A DNA stretch of 34,033 bases from Omnitrophica WOR_2 bacterium RIFCSPHIGHO2_02_FULL_67_20 (GTDB lineage: Bacteria > Omnitrophota > Gorgyraeia > Aquiviventales > Aquiviventaceae). Shown here piece by piece: positions 19,596 to 27,243 of this stretch. The notes beneath the pieces were generated by a model. The model worked only from the letters and a program-made list of their open reading frames with translations, did not search any database and was not told the origin of the DNA. Position 1 is the first letter of the stretch. Each line of letters begins with the position of its first letter. Where the stretch lies: positions 45,438 through 79,470 of the forward strand of contig MHGT01000019.1 in the NCBI GenBank assembly GCA_001805695.1, in the 5' to 3' direction. The translations under genes and the position numbers were made by a program.

Positions 19596-20144
19596 TCAGC
19601 TCAGCGCGCGGATACCCATGCGGACGTACATGGCCGCCGAGAGCAGGGTCAGCGCCGCGGCCGCCGCCAGCAGGGGCGTCGTCACGGCGGGCGGGCCGCC
19701 CAGGAGCACCGAGGGGATCACGAGCATTTGGGCGAAGGTCGTCGTCTTGCCCACGCGGCTCGGGTGGACGCTCCAGCGTCCCTTGATGACAAACAGTACC
19801 ACCGTGCCCGCCACGAGCAGGGCGTCCCGGCTGATGACGACGAGGTTGAACCACGCGGGAATGCGCATCCAGGCCGGCAGCCCCTGGATGACGGAACAGC
19901 TGATGAGCGCGCTGAGGATGAGCGTCTTGTCCGCGATCGGGTCGAGGAGGGTGCCCAGCTCGGTCTGCTGACGCTGGAGTCGGGCGAGGAACCCGTCGAT
20001 GGCGTCCGAGACGACCCCCACCGTGAAGAGCCCGAGCGCCAGGAAGCGGAGCCAGTCACGCTCCGGATGGTAATAGACCAGCGAGGCGACGATGGCCGGC
20101 GCCAATAAGATCCGGAAGATCGAGATCTTATTGGGTAAATTCAT
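19596..20144 (-). CDS. pgsA: CDP-alcohol phosphatidyltransferase, PgsA-like
   Basis: Membrane enzyme expected to make phosphatidylglycerophosphate from CDP-diacylglycerol and glycerol-3-phosphate; 182 aa. The N-terminus MNLPNKISIFRILLAPAIV is typical of PgsA. The CDP-OH-P motif is complete: D50-G51, A54-R55, G64, D68 and D72 in DGFLARLQRQQTELGT and LLDPIADK. Several membrane spans follow. Its start ATG is formed at the right end of cassette A4 and its stop is one base before the start of cassette A3, so the gene is bracketed by two copies of the same element. A related head-group transferase is the main alternative. Confidence 0.92.
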   Translation of the reverse strand: MNLPNKISIFRILLAPAIVASLVYYHPERDWLRFLALGLFTVGVVSDAIDGFLARLQRQQTELGTLLDPIADKTLILSALISCSVIQGLPAWMRIPAWFNLVVISRDALLVAGTVVLFVIKGRWSVHPSRVGKTTTFAQMLVIPSVLLGGPPAVTTPLLAAAAALTLLSAAMYVRMGIRALS

Positions 20145-20290
20145 CCCACCACCTGCGCCTCACGGCGGCTCGTCGAATATCCCCGTAGGCCGCCGTGGCG
20201 GCGCGCGTCATCGCAATGGAACGAATCCGATCTAGGCCTGCACAACGCCGCGTCCCGCCGCAGGCGGGACGGCGCAGGTGGTGGGATCAT
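20141..20290 (-). CDS. Mini-ORF of palindromic cassette A4 (49 aa)
   Basis: ATG at 20290 (left border ATGA), no internal stop, TGA overlapping the pgsA ATG as ATGA. It begins MIPPPAPSRLRRDAAL and ends TSRREAQVVG. It is the longest of the four cassette frames. The upstream sequence here is repeat DNA, not a coding region, so it would need its own initiation. Confidence 0.33.
   Translation of the reverse strand: MIPPPAPSRLRRDAALCRPRSDSFHCDDARRHGGLRGYSTSRREAQVVG
20143..20287 (-). repeat. Palindromic junction cassette, copy A4 (145 bp)
   Basis: Perfect 17-bp terminal inverted repeats (20143-20159 with 20271-20287, ATCCCACCACCTGCGCC). The inner parts are hairpin CACGGCGGC/GCCGCCGTG (20161-20169 with 20189-20197, 19-base loop), stem GCGGCG/CGCCGC (20198-20203 with 20246-20251) and hairpin GTCCCGCC-GCA-GGCGGGAC (20252-20270). 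It has the same branch order as the other copies with longer loops. The right end forms the pgsA ribosome-binding site and start codon. Confidence 0.87.
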
Positions 20291-20389
20291 CCGCCCGGCA
20301 TCGCTGATGAACGCTGATGACGACGCTGATTCACGCTGATATCAGCGACAATCAGCGTTGAAATCAGCGGGGATCAGCGTTACCGCAGA
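20291..20389. repeat. Intergenic repeat with four CGCTGAT and four ATCAGCG words
   Basis: CGCTGAT occurs at 20302, 20312, 20324 and 20334, then the complement ATCAGCG at 20341, 20351, 20363 and 20373, symmetric about CGCTGATATCAGCG. It forms a long hairpin directly after the glycine-zipper gene stop and abuts cassette A4. Spacing between words is 3-5 bases, with no unique spacers, so it is not a CRISPR array. Confidence 0.78.
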
Positions 20390-20767
20390 TCAGTTCTCTT
20401 TGTAGCGGAGCTCGACGCCGTGGTTCGGGCAGTACTTGACGTCCTCGCCGTAGAGCTCGCCGCCCACCGGGCAGAATTTCGTGCGGTTCGTCGCGACCGG
20501 AGTCGTCTGCTGCTGGGCTTTCTGCTCGCTCTCCTCGAGCGCGTGGCCCATCAACCCTCCGCCCAACGCCCCCAGCCCGGCGCCGATCGCCGTGCCAGCG
20601 CCCGCGCGGTCGCTCTGGTTGCCGACGATGGCGCCGGTCCCTGCGCCGAGCAGGCCGCCCAGCACCGCGCCCTGGGTCGTCTTCGACTGGGCCGCCGTCC
20701 CCATGGACTCGCACCCGACCGCGCCAACCGCCAACAGCGCTATGCCGACCACTGCACCGTATCTCAT
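20390..20767 (-). CDS. Glycine-zipper lipoprotein with C-terminal Cys-Pro pairs
   Basis: A 125-aa predicted lipoprotein. The signal peptide GAVVGIALLAVGAVGC gives a plausible lipobox with Cys at about 19. A glycine-zipper helix pair follows (GAVLGGLLGAGTGAIVGNQS and GAGLGALGGGLMG), typical of outer-membrane or periplasmic Gly-zipper proteins such as the SlyB/OmpA-linked type. The C-terminus has FCPVGGELYGEDVKYCPNHG, two CP pairs that could bind zinc, which is unusual for this group. The ATG at 20767 has AGGAGGG at proper spacing and an upstream promoter. Its role in envelope integrity is inferred from the zipper alone. Confidence 0.8.
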   Translation of the reverse strand: MRYGAVVGIALLAVGAVGCESMGTAAQSKTTQGAVLGGLLGAGTGAIVGNQSDRAGAGTAIGAGLGALGGGLMGHALEESEQKAQQQTTPVATNRTKFCPVGGELYGEDVKYCPNHGVELRYKEN

Positions 20768-20805
20768 CTCATGTCCCTCCTGTTGAGCGTGATGACAACG
20801 CTTCT

Positions 20806-20834
20806 ACTCTAGCACGGTGAGCCGCCCCACGCAA
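20806..20834 (-). promoter_or_regulatory. Sigma-70-type promoter of the glycine-zipper gene
   Basis: TTGCGT (20834-20829) and TAGAGT (20811-20806), spacer 17 bases, on the minus strand, about 33 bases of leader before the ATG at 20767. The gap to lepB (20768-20853) contains nothing else obvious. Confidence 0.6.
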
Positions 20835-20853
20835 CCACTCGTCCCGCCCCGCT

Positions 20854-21441
20854 TCAGCGCAACACCCGCCACCGGGTCACGGGCCAGAAGATGCACATCG
20901 CCCGCCCGATCAGCAGCTGCCGCGGGACAAACCCCCAGAAGCGGCTGTCGTGGGACGACGAAGAGTTGTCCCCGAGGACGTAGAACGAGCCTTCCGGCAC
21001 CCGCACCGCCTGCTGCTCCTGGCCGTACGCGCCCTGGTTGTAGTAGAAGTTGGCCGAGAAGATGCCCTGACCGTTCGGCGGCTGGCCGTTGACCAGGACC
21101 CGGCCGCTGCGGATCTCGACGGTGTCGCCGCCGACCGCGGCCAGGCGCTTGATGAAGGGGCGCTTCGGGTCGTCGGGGTAGCGGAAGACGATGATCTCGC
21201 CGCCGCGCGGCGCCCGGAAGTGATAGAGGAACTTGTTGACCAGGATGCGGTCGCCCTCGATCAGGGTCGGCCGCATGGAGCCGGACGGGATCTTGAAGGG
21301 CGCCATGATGAACGTCCGGATGAACAGGGCGAGCGCGACCGCCCACAGGAGCGACTCGATGTTCTCGCGCCATGGCGAGGCCGGTTTCGCGGGAGCGAGC
21401 GCCGCGCGGGAAGCGCGGGACGGACGGCGCCGGAAGGGCAT
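20854..21441 (-). CDS. lepB: Signal peptidase I
   Basis: Membrane serine protease that removes signal peptides; 195 aa. A basic N-terminal tail precedes one span at about 29-47 (SLLWAVALALFIRTFIMA). The catalytic Ser is S55 in PSGSMRPTL and the general base is K98 in RPFIKRLAAVGGD. The GDNSSSSHDSRFWG box near 160 closes the active site. The ATG overlaps the lepA stop by one base (TGATG), the classic lepA-lepB arrangement. No second membrane span is seen before the catalytic serine, as in Gram-positive-type enzymes. Confidence 0.95.
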   Translation of the reverse strand: MPFRRRPSRASRAALAPAKPASPWRENIESLLWAVALALFIRTFIMAPFKIPSGSMRPTLIEGDRILVNKFLYHFRAPRGGEIIVFRYPDDPKRPFIKRLAAVGGDTVEIRSGRVLVNGQPPNGQGIFSANFYYNQGAYGQEQQAVRVPEGSFYVLGDNSSSSHDSRFWGFVPRQLLIGRAMCIFWPVTRWRVLR

Positions 21442-23234
21442 CAGATTTTCAGGACCGCCAGGAACGCTTCCTGCGGAATCTCGACGTTGCCGAACTGCTT
21501 CATGCGCTTCTTCCCCTCCGCCTGGCGCTCCCACAGCTTCCGCTTGCGGGTGATGTCGCCGCCGTAGCACTTGCCCGTGACGTTCTTCGCGAGCGGCCGG
21601 ACGCTCTCGCGCGCGATGACGTGGCTGCCCACCGCCGCCTGGATGGCCACCTCGAAGAGCTGGCGCGGGATGAGCCCCTTGAGCCGTTCCACGAGGACCT
21701 TGCCCTTCTCGTACGCCTGGTCCTTCGCCACGATGGACGAGAGCGGCTCGCAGATCTTGCCGTTGAGCAGGATGTCGAGCTTCACGAGCTTCGCCGGCCG
21801 GTAGCCGATCACCTCGTAGTCGAACGAGCCGTAGCCGCGGGTGAGCGACTTGAGCCGGTCGTAGAAGTCGACGAGGATCTCGGCGAGCGGCATCTCGTAG
21901 ACGAGCTTCACGCGCGTCTCGCTCAGGTACTCGGTCGAGCGGTACAGGCCCCGCTTCTGGATGGCGAGGTCCATGAGCGCACCCACCGACTCCGCCGGGC
22001 AGAGGATGACCGCCTGGACGTACGGCTCGGCGATCTCCTTGATGGCCGAGGGGTGCGGCAGGTCGTTGGGCCGGTGGATCTCGATGAGCTTGCTCCCGTG
22101 CGTCGCGACCTGGAAGACGACGCTGGGTGTGGTGAGGACGAGGTCCACGCCATACTCCCGCTCGAGCCGCTCCTGGACGATCTCCATGTGGAGGAGGCCG
22201 AGGAACCCGCAGCGGAAGCCCTGGCCGAGCGCATCGGACTGCTCGGGCTCGAACCGGAACGCCGCGTCGGTGAGCGCAAATTTCTCCATCGCCGTCCGGA
22301 GGGTGGTCAGCTCCTGAGTGTTGGCCGGATAGATGCCGGCGAACACCATCGGCTTCAGGCGCGTGAAGCCGGGCAGCGGCTCGGCCGAGGGCCGGCCGGC
22401 TTCCGTCACCGTATCGCCGGCGATGACATCGTGCGGGCTGCGGATGTTCGCCGTCAGGTAGCCCACTTCACCGGCGTGGAGCTCCGGCACCGGGTCGGGC
22501 TGGGGCGTGAAGACGCCCAGCTCCTGGATGTCGAATGTCTTGCCGTTGCCCATGAAGACGACCCGCATGCCCTTGCGGAGGGTGCCGTTGACGAGCCGCA
22601 CGAACACGATGACCCCCTTGTACGAGTCGTAGGTCGAGTCGAACACGAGGCACGAGAGCGGCTTCGCGGGGTCGCCGCCCGGCGGCGGGATGTCGCGGAC
22701 GATGCGCTCGAGGAGCTCATCCACGCCGCGCCCCTCCTTGGCGCTGACGCGGAGCGCGTCGACGTCGGAGCGCTGGAGGAGGCGGGCGATCTCTTCCTCA
22801 ACCCGTTCGGGCTGGGCGTTGGGCAAATCGATCTTGTTGATAACCGGGATGATCGCGAGGCCCTTGTCCCTGGCGAGCTGGTAGTTGGCCACGGTCTGCG
22901 CCTCCACCCCCTGCGCCGCGTCCACGACGAGGATGGTGCCCTCGCAGGCCTGCAGGCTCTTCGTCACCTCGAAGGAAAAGTCCACGTGGCCCGGCGTGTC
23001 GATGAGGTTCAGGATGTGCGTCCGCCCATCCGCCGCGGGATAGCGCAGGCGCACCGCGGAGGCCTTGATGGTGATGCCCCGCTCCCGCTCCAGGTCCATG
23101 TCGTCGAGCACCTGCTCGCGGAACTTGCGCTGGTCGCCGGTCCCGGTCGCCTGGATGAGGCGGTCGGCGAGCGTGGACTTGCCGTGGTCGATGTGCGCCA
23201 CGATGCAGAAGTTGCGGATGAGCCGGAGATCCAT
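21441..23234 (-). CDS. lepA: Elongation factor 4 (LepA)
   Basis: Ribosomal back-translocation/assembly GTPase, 597 aa, the normal length. The G1 loop AHIDHGKST is at 13-21, followed by ERERGITIKASAVRL, DTPGHVDFSFEV (G3) and VINKIDLPNA (G4). The LepA-specific C-terminal region is present (DILLNGKICEPLSSIVAKDQ and GSHVIARESVRPLAKNVTGK, CYGGDITRKRKLWERQAEGK), ending in the basic tail that contacts the tRNA. The ATG at 23234 gives MDLRLIRNFCIVAHIDHGKS. It follows the phosphohexomutase gene by 14 bases. A 650-aa frame on the opposite strand is a shadow. Confidence 0.97.
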   Translation of the reverse strand: MDLRLIRNFCIVAHIDHGKSTLADRLIQATGTGDQRKFREQVLDDMDLERERGITIKASAVRLRYPAADGRTHILNLIDTPGHVDFSFEVTKSLQACEGTILVVDAAQGVEAQTVANYQLARDKGLAIIPVINKIDLPNAQPERVEEEIARLLQRSDVDALRVSAKEGRGVDELLERIVRDIPPPGGDPAKPLSCLVFDSTYDSYKGVIVFVRLVNGTLRKGMRVVFMGNGKTFDIQELGVFTPQPDPVPELHAGEVGYLTANIRSPHDVIAGDTVTEAGRPSAEPLPGFTRLKPMVFAGIYPANTQELTTLRTAMEKFALTDAAFRFEPEQSDALGQGFRCGFLGLLHMEIVQERLEREYGVDLVLTTPSVVFQVATHGSKLIEIHRPNDLPHPSAIKEIAEPYVQAVILCPAESVGALMDLAIQKRGLYRSTEYLSETRVKLVYEMPLAEILVDFYDRLKSLTRGYGSFDYEVIGYRPAKLVKLDILLNGKICEPLSSIVAKDQAYEKGKVLVERLKGLIPRQLFEVAIQAAVGSHVIARESVRPLAKNVTGKCYGGDITRKRKLWERQAEGKKRMKQFGNVEIPQEAFLAVLKI

Positions 23235-23248
23235 GCAGGGGTGGGAGG

Positions 23249-24670
23249 TTACGCCGTCCGGGCCAGCCGAATGCCGGCCCGCATCAGTTCGGGCAGGCGG
23301 CTCCGCGATGGCGTCTCGGCGTAGATGCGGACGATGGGCTCCGTGCCGGAGCGCCGGAAGAGGAGCCAGCTGTCATCCTCGGCGATGACCTTGACGCCGT
23401 CCATCGTGCTGAACTCCCGGACGCGCAACCCGGCAACCCGCGCGGGCCGCCAGCGCGTGAGCGCATCGAAGAGCCGGTTCACTTTGGCCGTGGTGAGGTG
23501 GAAGTTCTGAAGGTCGCTGTGCCAGCGGCCGTAGCGCCGCTCAAGCTCCTTGACCATGGCGCCGAGTGTCTGGCGCCGGACCGCCATCGCCTCGAGCACG
23601 AACAGGCCGTTGAGAATGCCGTCGCGCTCGGGCAGGTAGCCGCGAATGCCAATTCCGCCGCTCTCCTCGCCGCCGATGAGGACATCCTCCTTGAGCATCC
23701 ACTCGACGATATACTTGAAGCCGACGGGTGTCTCCCGGACTTTCAGGCCGAGGTCGCGCGCCATGCGCTTGACCATCACGGTATTGGAGACCGTCGTGGC
23801 CACCGAGCCCGTCCGTCCCTTGGTTTCGACGAGATATTGGAGCAGAACGCACAAAATGATTCCGACTGGCAGCCGCTGGCCCGACGGACCGATCACGGCG
23901 ATGCGATCGGCGTCGCCATCGTTGGCGATCCCGAGGTGTGCGCGCTCTCGGCGGACCCGCGCGCACAGCGTGACGAGATTCTTTGCCACCGGCTCTGGGG
24001 CGTGGCCGCCGAACAACGGATCGCGTGCGCCGCGCAGCGTCTCGACCCGGCAGCGCCCGCCTCGCAGGAGCCGCTCGATGTACCGGTCCCCCGCCCCGTG
24101 CATCGAGTCCACGAGCACCCGCAGCGGCGCACGCCGGATGGCCGCGAGGTCCACGAACGCGCGGATGCCCGAGAGGAAGCGCGGGAGCATGTCGACCGTC
24201 CGGATGCGCCCCGCCTTGGCCGCCCCCTCGAAGGCGATTCGCTTCACCGCCGAGCGGCCGATGCGGCGCTCGATGGCGGCCACCGTATCCGAGGTCGCGG
24301 AGCCGCCGTAGCCCGCCTTCACCTTGAGGCCGTTATAGTCCGGCGGGTTGTGGCTGGCGGTGATCATGATCCCGGCGGACAACCGGGCGTCCTTGACGTA
24401 GCGGCTCACCGCGCACGTCGGCACCATGCGGTCGCTGAGGAGGACGCGGACGCCGTTGCCCGCCAGCACCTCGCTCACCGCCCGCGCGAACGAGTCGGAG
24501 AGGAACCGCGTGTCGTAGCCGACCGCCATCGTCACCCTGCCGCTCCGCCCCGCCGTGGCATGGTAGTGCTCGGCGATCGCCTGGGCGACGAGGCGGACGT
24601 TTGGAACGGTGAACTCCTCCGCCATGACCGCCCGCCAGCCCTCGGTGCCGAACTTGATCGTTGTTGTCAT
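23249..24670 (-). CDS. Phosphoglucomutase/phosphomannomutase family protein
   Basis: Phosphohexomutase of 473 aa. The phosphoserine loop is S106 in ITASHNPPDYNGLKVK. The Mg-binding loop is D251, D253, D255 in NDGDADRIAVIG. The sugar-specificity loop is GGEESGGIGIRGYLPERDG, and the phosphate-binding region near the end has RRSGTEPIVRIY. GEESGG is found in enzymes acting on glucose or mannose phosphates; GlmM would normally be shorter with a different loop, so phosphogluco/mannomutase is favoured. The start ATG at 24670 has AGGTGGG upstream. It lies between rpe and lepA; supply of sugar phosphates for envelope polysaccharide is inferred. Confidence 0.92.
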   Translation of the reverse strand: MTTTIKFGTEGWRAVMAEEFTVPNVRLVAQAIAEHYHATAGRSGRVTMAVGYDTRFLSDSFARAVSEVLAGNGVRVLLSDRMVPTCAVSRYVKDARLSAGIMITASHNPPDYNGLKVKAGYGGSATSDTVAAIERRIGRSAVKRIAFEGAAKAGRIRTVDMLPRFLSGIRAFVDLAAIRRAPLRVLVDSMHGAGDRYIERLLRGGRCRVETLRGARDPLFGGHAPEPVAKNLVTLCARVRRERAHLGIANDGDADRIAVIGPSGQRLPVGIILCVLLQYLVETKGRTGSVATTVSNTVMVKRMARDLGLKVRETPVGFKYIVEWMLKEDVLIGGEESGGIGIRGYLPERDGILNGLFVLEAMAVRRQTLGAMVKELERRYGRWHSDLQNFHLTTAKVNRLFDALTRWRPARVAGLRVREFSTMDGVKVIAEDDSWLLFRRSGTEPIVRIYAETPSRSRLPELMRAGIRLARTA

Positions 24671-24708
24671 AGCAGAACCCACCTGTTGGGGGAGATATTG
24701 AAATGCGT

Positions 24709-25365
24709 CTATCCCCGCAGCGATTGGATCGCGTCCTTGTACGACGCGGCCTTGAACACATAGGTCCCCGCCACCAGGACGTTCGCCCCGGCCTCGCGGC
24801 AGGCTCGTCCGGTCTCGGCGTTGATCCCCCCGTCCACCGCGAGGTCGCGACTGAACCCCTCGCGCACCTGCCGCACTTTGGGAACGACCTCCGGCATGAA
24901 CGCCTGGCCGCCGAAGCCCGGCTCCACCGTCATGAGGAGCACGAGGTCGACCGCCTCGAGGAACGGCCGGAGGGCGTCGGCGCTCGTGCGCGGACGCACG
25001 GAGAGGCCCGGCCGCGCGCCGAGCGCTCGGATCGCGTCGAGCGTCTTGCGCAAGACGCTCTCGGTGCGCAACCCGGGCGCTTCGAGGTGCACCGTCAGAT
25101 ACTGGGCGCCCGCCTCGATGAAGGGCTTCACGTGCTGCTCCGGGTGGTTGAGCATGAGGTGGACATCGAGGGGCAGGCGGCTCGCGCGGCGGATCGCCTC
25201 GACGACGACCGGCCCGACGGTGAGGTTCGGCACGAAGTGGCCGTCCATCACGTCCACGTGGAGCCAGTCCGCGCCCGCCGCCTCGACGGCGCGGACCTCC
25301 TCGGCGAGCCGGCCGAAGTCGCACGCGAGGAGACTCGGCGACACCATGATCGAACGCGCGCTCAT
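24709..25365 (-). CDS. rpe: Ribulose-phosphate 3-epimerase
   Basis: Interconverts ribulose-5-phosphate and xylulose-5-phosphate; 218 aa. SPSLLACDFGRLAEEV, WLHVDVMDGHFVPNLTVGP, DVHLMLNHPEQ, LMTVEPGFGGQAFMPEV and VDGGINAETG give the complete TIM-barrel active site with its metal-binding His and Asp residues. The ATG at 25365 is preceded by AAGG and overlaps the end of a mini-ORF as ATGA. A second ATG at 25347 (MVSPSLLACD) would give a shorter, also acceptable start. It follows the M16 protease gene across a repeat spacer. Confidence 0.95.
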   Translation of the reverse strand: MSARSIMVSPSLLACDFGRLAEEVRAVEAAGADWLHVDVMDGHFVPNLTVGPVVVEAIRRASRLPLDVHLMLNHPEQHVKPFIEAGAQYLTVHLEAPGLRTESVLRKTLDAIRALGARPGLSVRPRTSADALRPFLEAVDLVLLMTVEPGFGGQAFMPEVVPKVRQVREGFSRDLAVDGGINAETGRACREAGANVLVAGTYVFKAASYKDAIQSLRG

Positions 25366-25481
25366 CTGCTGCCTTGCACTTGAATTTCGGATTTTGGATT
25401 TTGGATTTTGGATTTGCCGTACGGGAAATCAACCAATCCAAAATCGAAAATCCAAAATCTAAAATTCGCCTGTCGTTTCAT
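25362..25481 (-). CDS. Mini-ORF bridging the M16 protease gene and rpe through a repeat (39 aa)
   Basis: ATG overlaps the protease stop (ATGA, 25481-25478); TGA overlaps the rpe start (ATGA, 25365-25362); all 38 intervening codons are open. It begins MKRQANFRFWIFDFG and ends SEIQVQGSR; its composition reflects the GATTTTG repeat. It probably serves, if anything, to carry ribosomes across the spacer. Confidence 0.3.
   Translation of the reverse strand: MKRQANFRFWIFDFGLVDFPYGKSKIQNPKSEIQVQGSR
25366..25477. repeat. Intergenic inverted tandem repeat, GGATTTT unit
   Basis: One arm (25382-25415) repeats GGATTTT about four times; the other (25435-25467) carries AATCCAAA complements. The predicted hairpin is long, AT-rich and very unlike the GC-rich surroundings. 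The spacer has ATGA at both borders on the transcribed strand. Confidence 0.78.
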
Positions 25482-26785
25482 CGAATATGGCACAGCTCGG
25501 TGAGCCGCCTCGTCTCGGGCTCGCCGACCGCCCCCACGACCGCCAGGTGCATCCGCGGTGTTTCGAAGAGCTCGCGGGCGACGCGCCGGATGTCCCGCTC
25601 GGTCACCTTGGCCATGTGCGCGAGGAGCTCGTCCGGCTTCGCGATGCGCCCAAGTGTTACCGCCTGCTCGCCCATCCAGAGCATCTGGTCCATGGTGTCC
25701 TCCAGCCCCATGAGGAGCTGTCCCGCGTAGTAGTCCTTCGCCCGCCGCAGCTCGGCGCGCGGGATCGGGCCGCGCCGCACGCGGGAAAGCTCCGTGAAGA
25801 TCGTCGCCACCGTCTCCGCCAGCTTGCCCGTGTCGCAGCCCGCGTGGATGACGAAGGCGCCGGTGTCCTCGAACCGCTTGATCTGCGTGCCGATCTCGTA
25901 GACCAGCCCCCGCCGCTCCCGCACCTCGCGGAAGAGCCGCGAGGACATGTTCGCGCCCAGCATGACATGGAGCAGCTCCAGGGCGAACCGGGCCGGGTGC
26001 GTGCGCGGAATCGCGTAGGTGCCGACGCACAGGTGCGCCTGCTCGGTCGGCTTGTTCCACACGCGCACCTGCGGGCCCCGCCGGGGCCGGGGCGCGCGGA
26101 GGAACCGGCCGCGGGCTCCGCCTTTCGCACCCGTCGGGGCGGGGTGTTGGCCGGCGCCGAAGGCCCGCCGGATATGCCGCGTCGCCGCGCCGGGCTCCAC
26201 CGCCCCCGCCACCGTCACGAGGAGGTTGGCCGGCCGGTACATCCGCCGCCAGTAGCCGACGAGGTCGGCGCGCGTGATCCGGCGCACGGTGTCGATCGTC
26301 CCCGAGAGCAGCATCCCGAGCGGATGGTCGGGCCACAGGAGCTGGCTGAAGAGGTCGTGCACGTACTGGCCCGGCGCATCCTCGCACATGCGGATCTCTT
26401 CAAGGATGACCTCGCGCTCCTTTTCGATGTCCTGGGGGCTGAACCGCGGCCCGCGGACCATGTCCGCCAGCACGTCCACCGCCCGGCGCGCGTGGCGGTG
26501 CGGCACCTTCGCCAGGTAGCAGGTGAACTCTTCGGCGGTGAAGCCGTTCAGCATCCCGCCGACCCCCTCCACCTGCTGTTTGAGCTCCTCGCAGGAGCGC
26601 CGGCGCGTACCCTTGAAGAGCAGGTGCTCGAGGAAGTGCGAGATGCCCGCCACCGCGGGCAGCTCGTAGCGCCCGCCCGCCCGCGCCCAGACGCCGACTG
26701 CCACCGACTGGGCGTGCGGCATCGGCTTCAGGACCAGGCCCAGGCCGCCGGGCAAGGTGGAGACGTGGGAGGCCGGAGGGCTCAT
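25478..26785 (-). CDS. M16 family zinc metallopeptidase (processing-peptidase-like)
   Basis: A 435-aa insulinase-family protease. The inverted zinc motif HFLEH is at 50-54 (H50, E53, H54) and the third ligand is E130 in EREVILEEIRMCEDAPG. The second half has the usual inactive-repeat features, with the RERRGLVYEIGTQ substrate-binding motif near 305. The size fits a mitochondrial-processing-peptidase/PqqL-like single chain. No signal peptide is visible, so it is probably cytoplasmic. The start ATG at 26785 overlaps the ruvX stop (ATGA). Its substrates are unknown. Confidence 0.92.
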   Translation of the reverse strand: MSPPASHVSTLPGGLGLVLKPMPHAQSVAVGVWARAGGRYELPAVAGISHFLEHLLFKGTRRRSCEELKQQVEGVGGMLNGFTAEEFTCYLAKVPHRHARRAVDVLADMVRGPRFSPQDIEKEREVILEEIRMCEDAPGQYVHDLFSQLLWPDHPLGMLLSGTIDTVRRITRADLVGYWRRMYRPANLLVTVAGAVEPGAATRHIRRAFGAGQHPAPTGAKGGARGRFLRAPRPRRGPQVRVWNKPTEQAHLCVGTYAIPRTHPARFALELLHVMLGANMSSRLFREVRERRGLVYEIGTQIKRFEDTGAFVIHAGCDTGKLAETVATIFTELSRVRRGPIPRAELRRAKDYYAGQLLMGLEDTMDQMLWMGEQAVTLGRIAKPDELLAHMAKVTERDIRRVARELFETPRMHLAVVGAVGEPETRRLTELCHIR

Positions 26786-27243
26786 CGAAAATTCATTCCA
26801 AATGATCTCGGGTTTTGAAGAGAACCCCCGGGACGCGCCATGTCGAGATACTGTTGGAGGATCAACTGCGCCGCCACCTGGTCGATGACCGCTTTCCGCT
26901 TGCGGCCGCGCGTGCCGATCTCCTGCAGCGCACGCGAGCCCTGCACCGTGGTCAGCCGCTCGTCGATGAGCTCCACGGGCATCGCGAGCCGCCGGCGGAG
27001 CTCGTCGGAAAACGCCGCGACCTTCCGGGCTTGCGGGCCACGCTCGCCGCGCATCGTGAGCGGCAGCCCCACGACCACCGTCCGCACGCCGTGCCGCTCG
27101 ACGAGCGCGCGCACCGCCTCCACGTCCTGCGACAGCCCCGTCCGCTCGAGGACGGTGAGCCGCTGCGCGGTCAGCCCCAGCGGGTCGCTGAGTGCGACCC
27201 CGATGCGCACGTCTCCCACGTCGAGGCCGAGCACGCGGGTCAT
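26782..27243 (-). CDS. ruvX: Holliday junction resolvase-like / pre-16S rRNA nuclease (RuvX/YqgF)
   Basis: RNase H-fold protein of 153 aa. VLGLDVGDVRIGVALSDPLG is the diagnostic N-terminus with the first catalytic Asp; VVVGLPLTMRGERGPQ and ELIDERLTT supply the others. The family is best supported as a nuclease finishing the 16S rRNA 5' end. The protein has a short extra C-terminal tail (GGSLQNPRSFGMNFR). Its ATG at 27243 is formed at the right end of cassette A2, which supplies AGGTGGTGGG as ribosome-binding site. The stop overlaps the M16 protease start. It lies downstream of trpA. Confidence 0.93.
   Translation of the reverse strand: MTRVLGLDVGDVRIGVALSDPLGLTAQRLTVLERTGLSQDVEAVRALVERHGVRTVVVGLPLTMRGERGPQARKVAAFSDELRRRLAMPVELIDERLTTVQGSRALQEIGTRGRKRKAVIDQVAAQLILQQYLDMARPGGSLQNPRSFGMNFR

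Noticed and set aside
20291..20389. Possible CRISPR array or minisatellite
   Set aside because: Repeat words are only 7 bases with 3-5 bases between, half direct and half inverted; there are no unique spacers and no cas genes.
21372..23324. 650-aa open frame on the plus strand
   Set aside because: Antisense to lepA and lepB, both of which have complete motifs; composition is Arg/Leu/Glu-rich shadow sequence.
24671..24708. Palindromic element before the phosphohexomutase gene (ACCCACCTGTTGGGGG)
   Set aside because: It resembles part of the cassette arm, but there is no second arm; it is explained as the AGGTGGG ribosome-binding site region.
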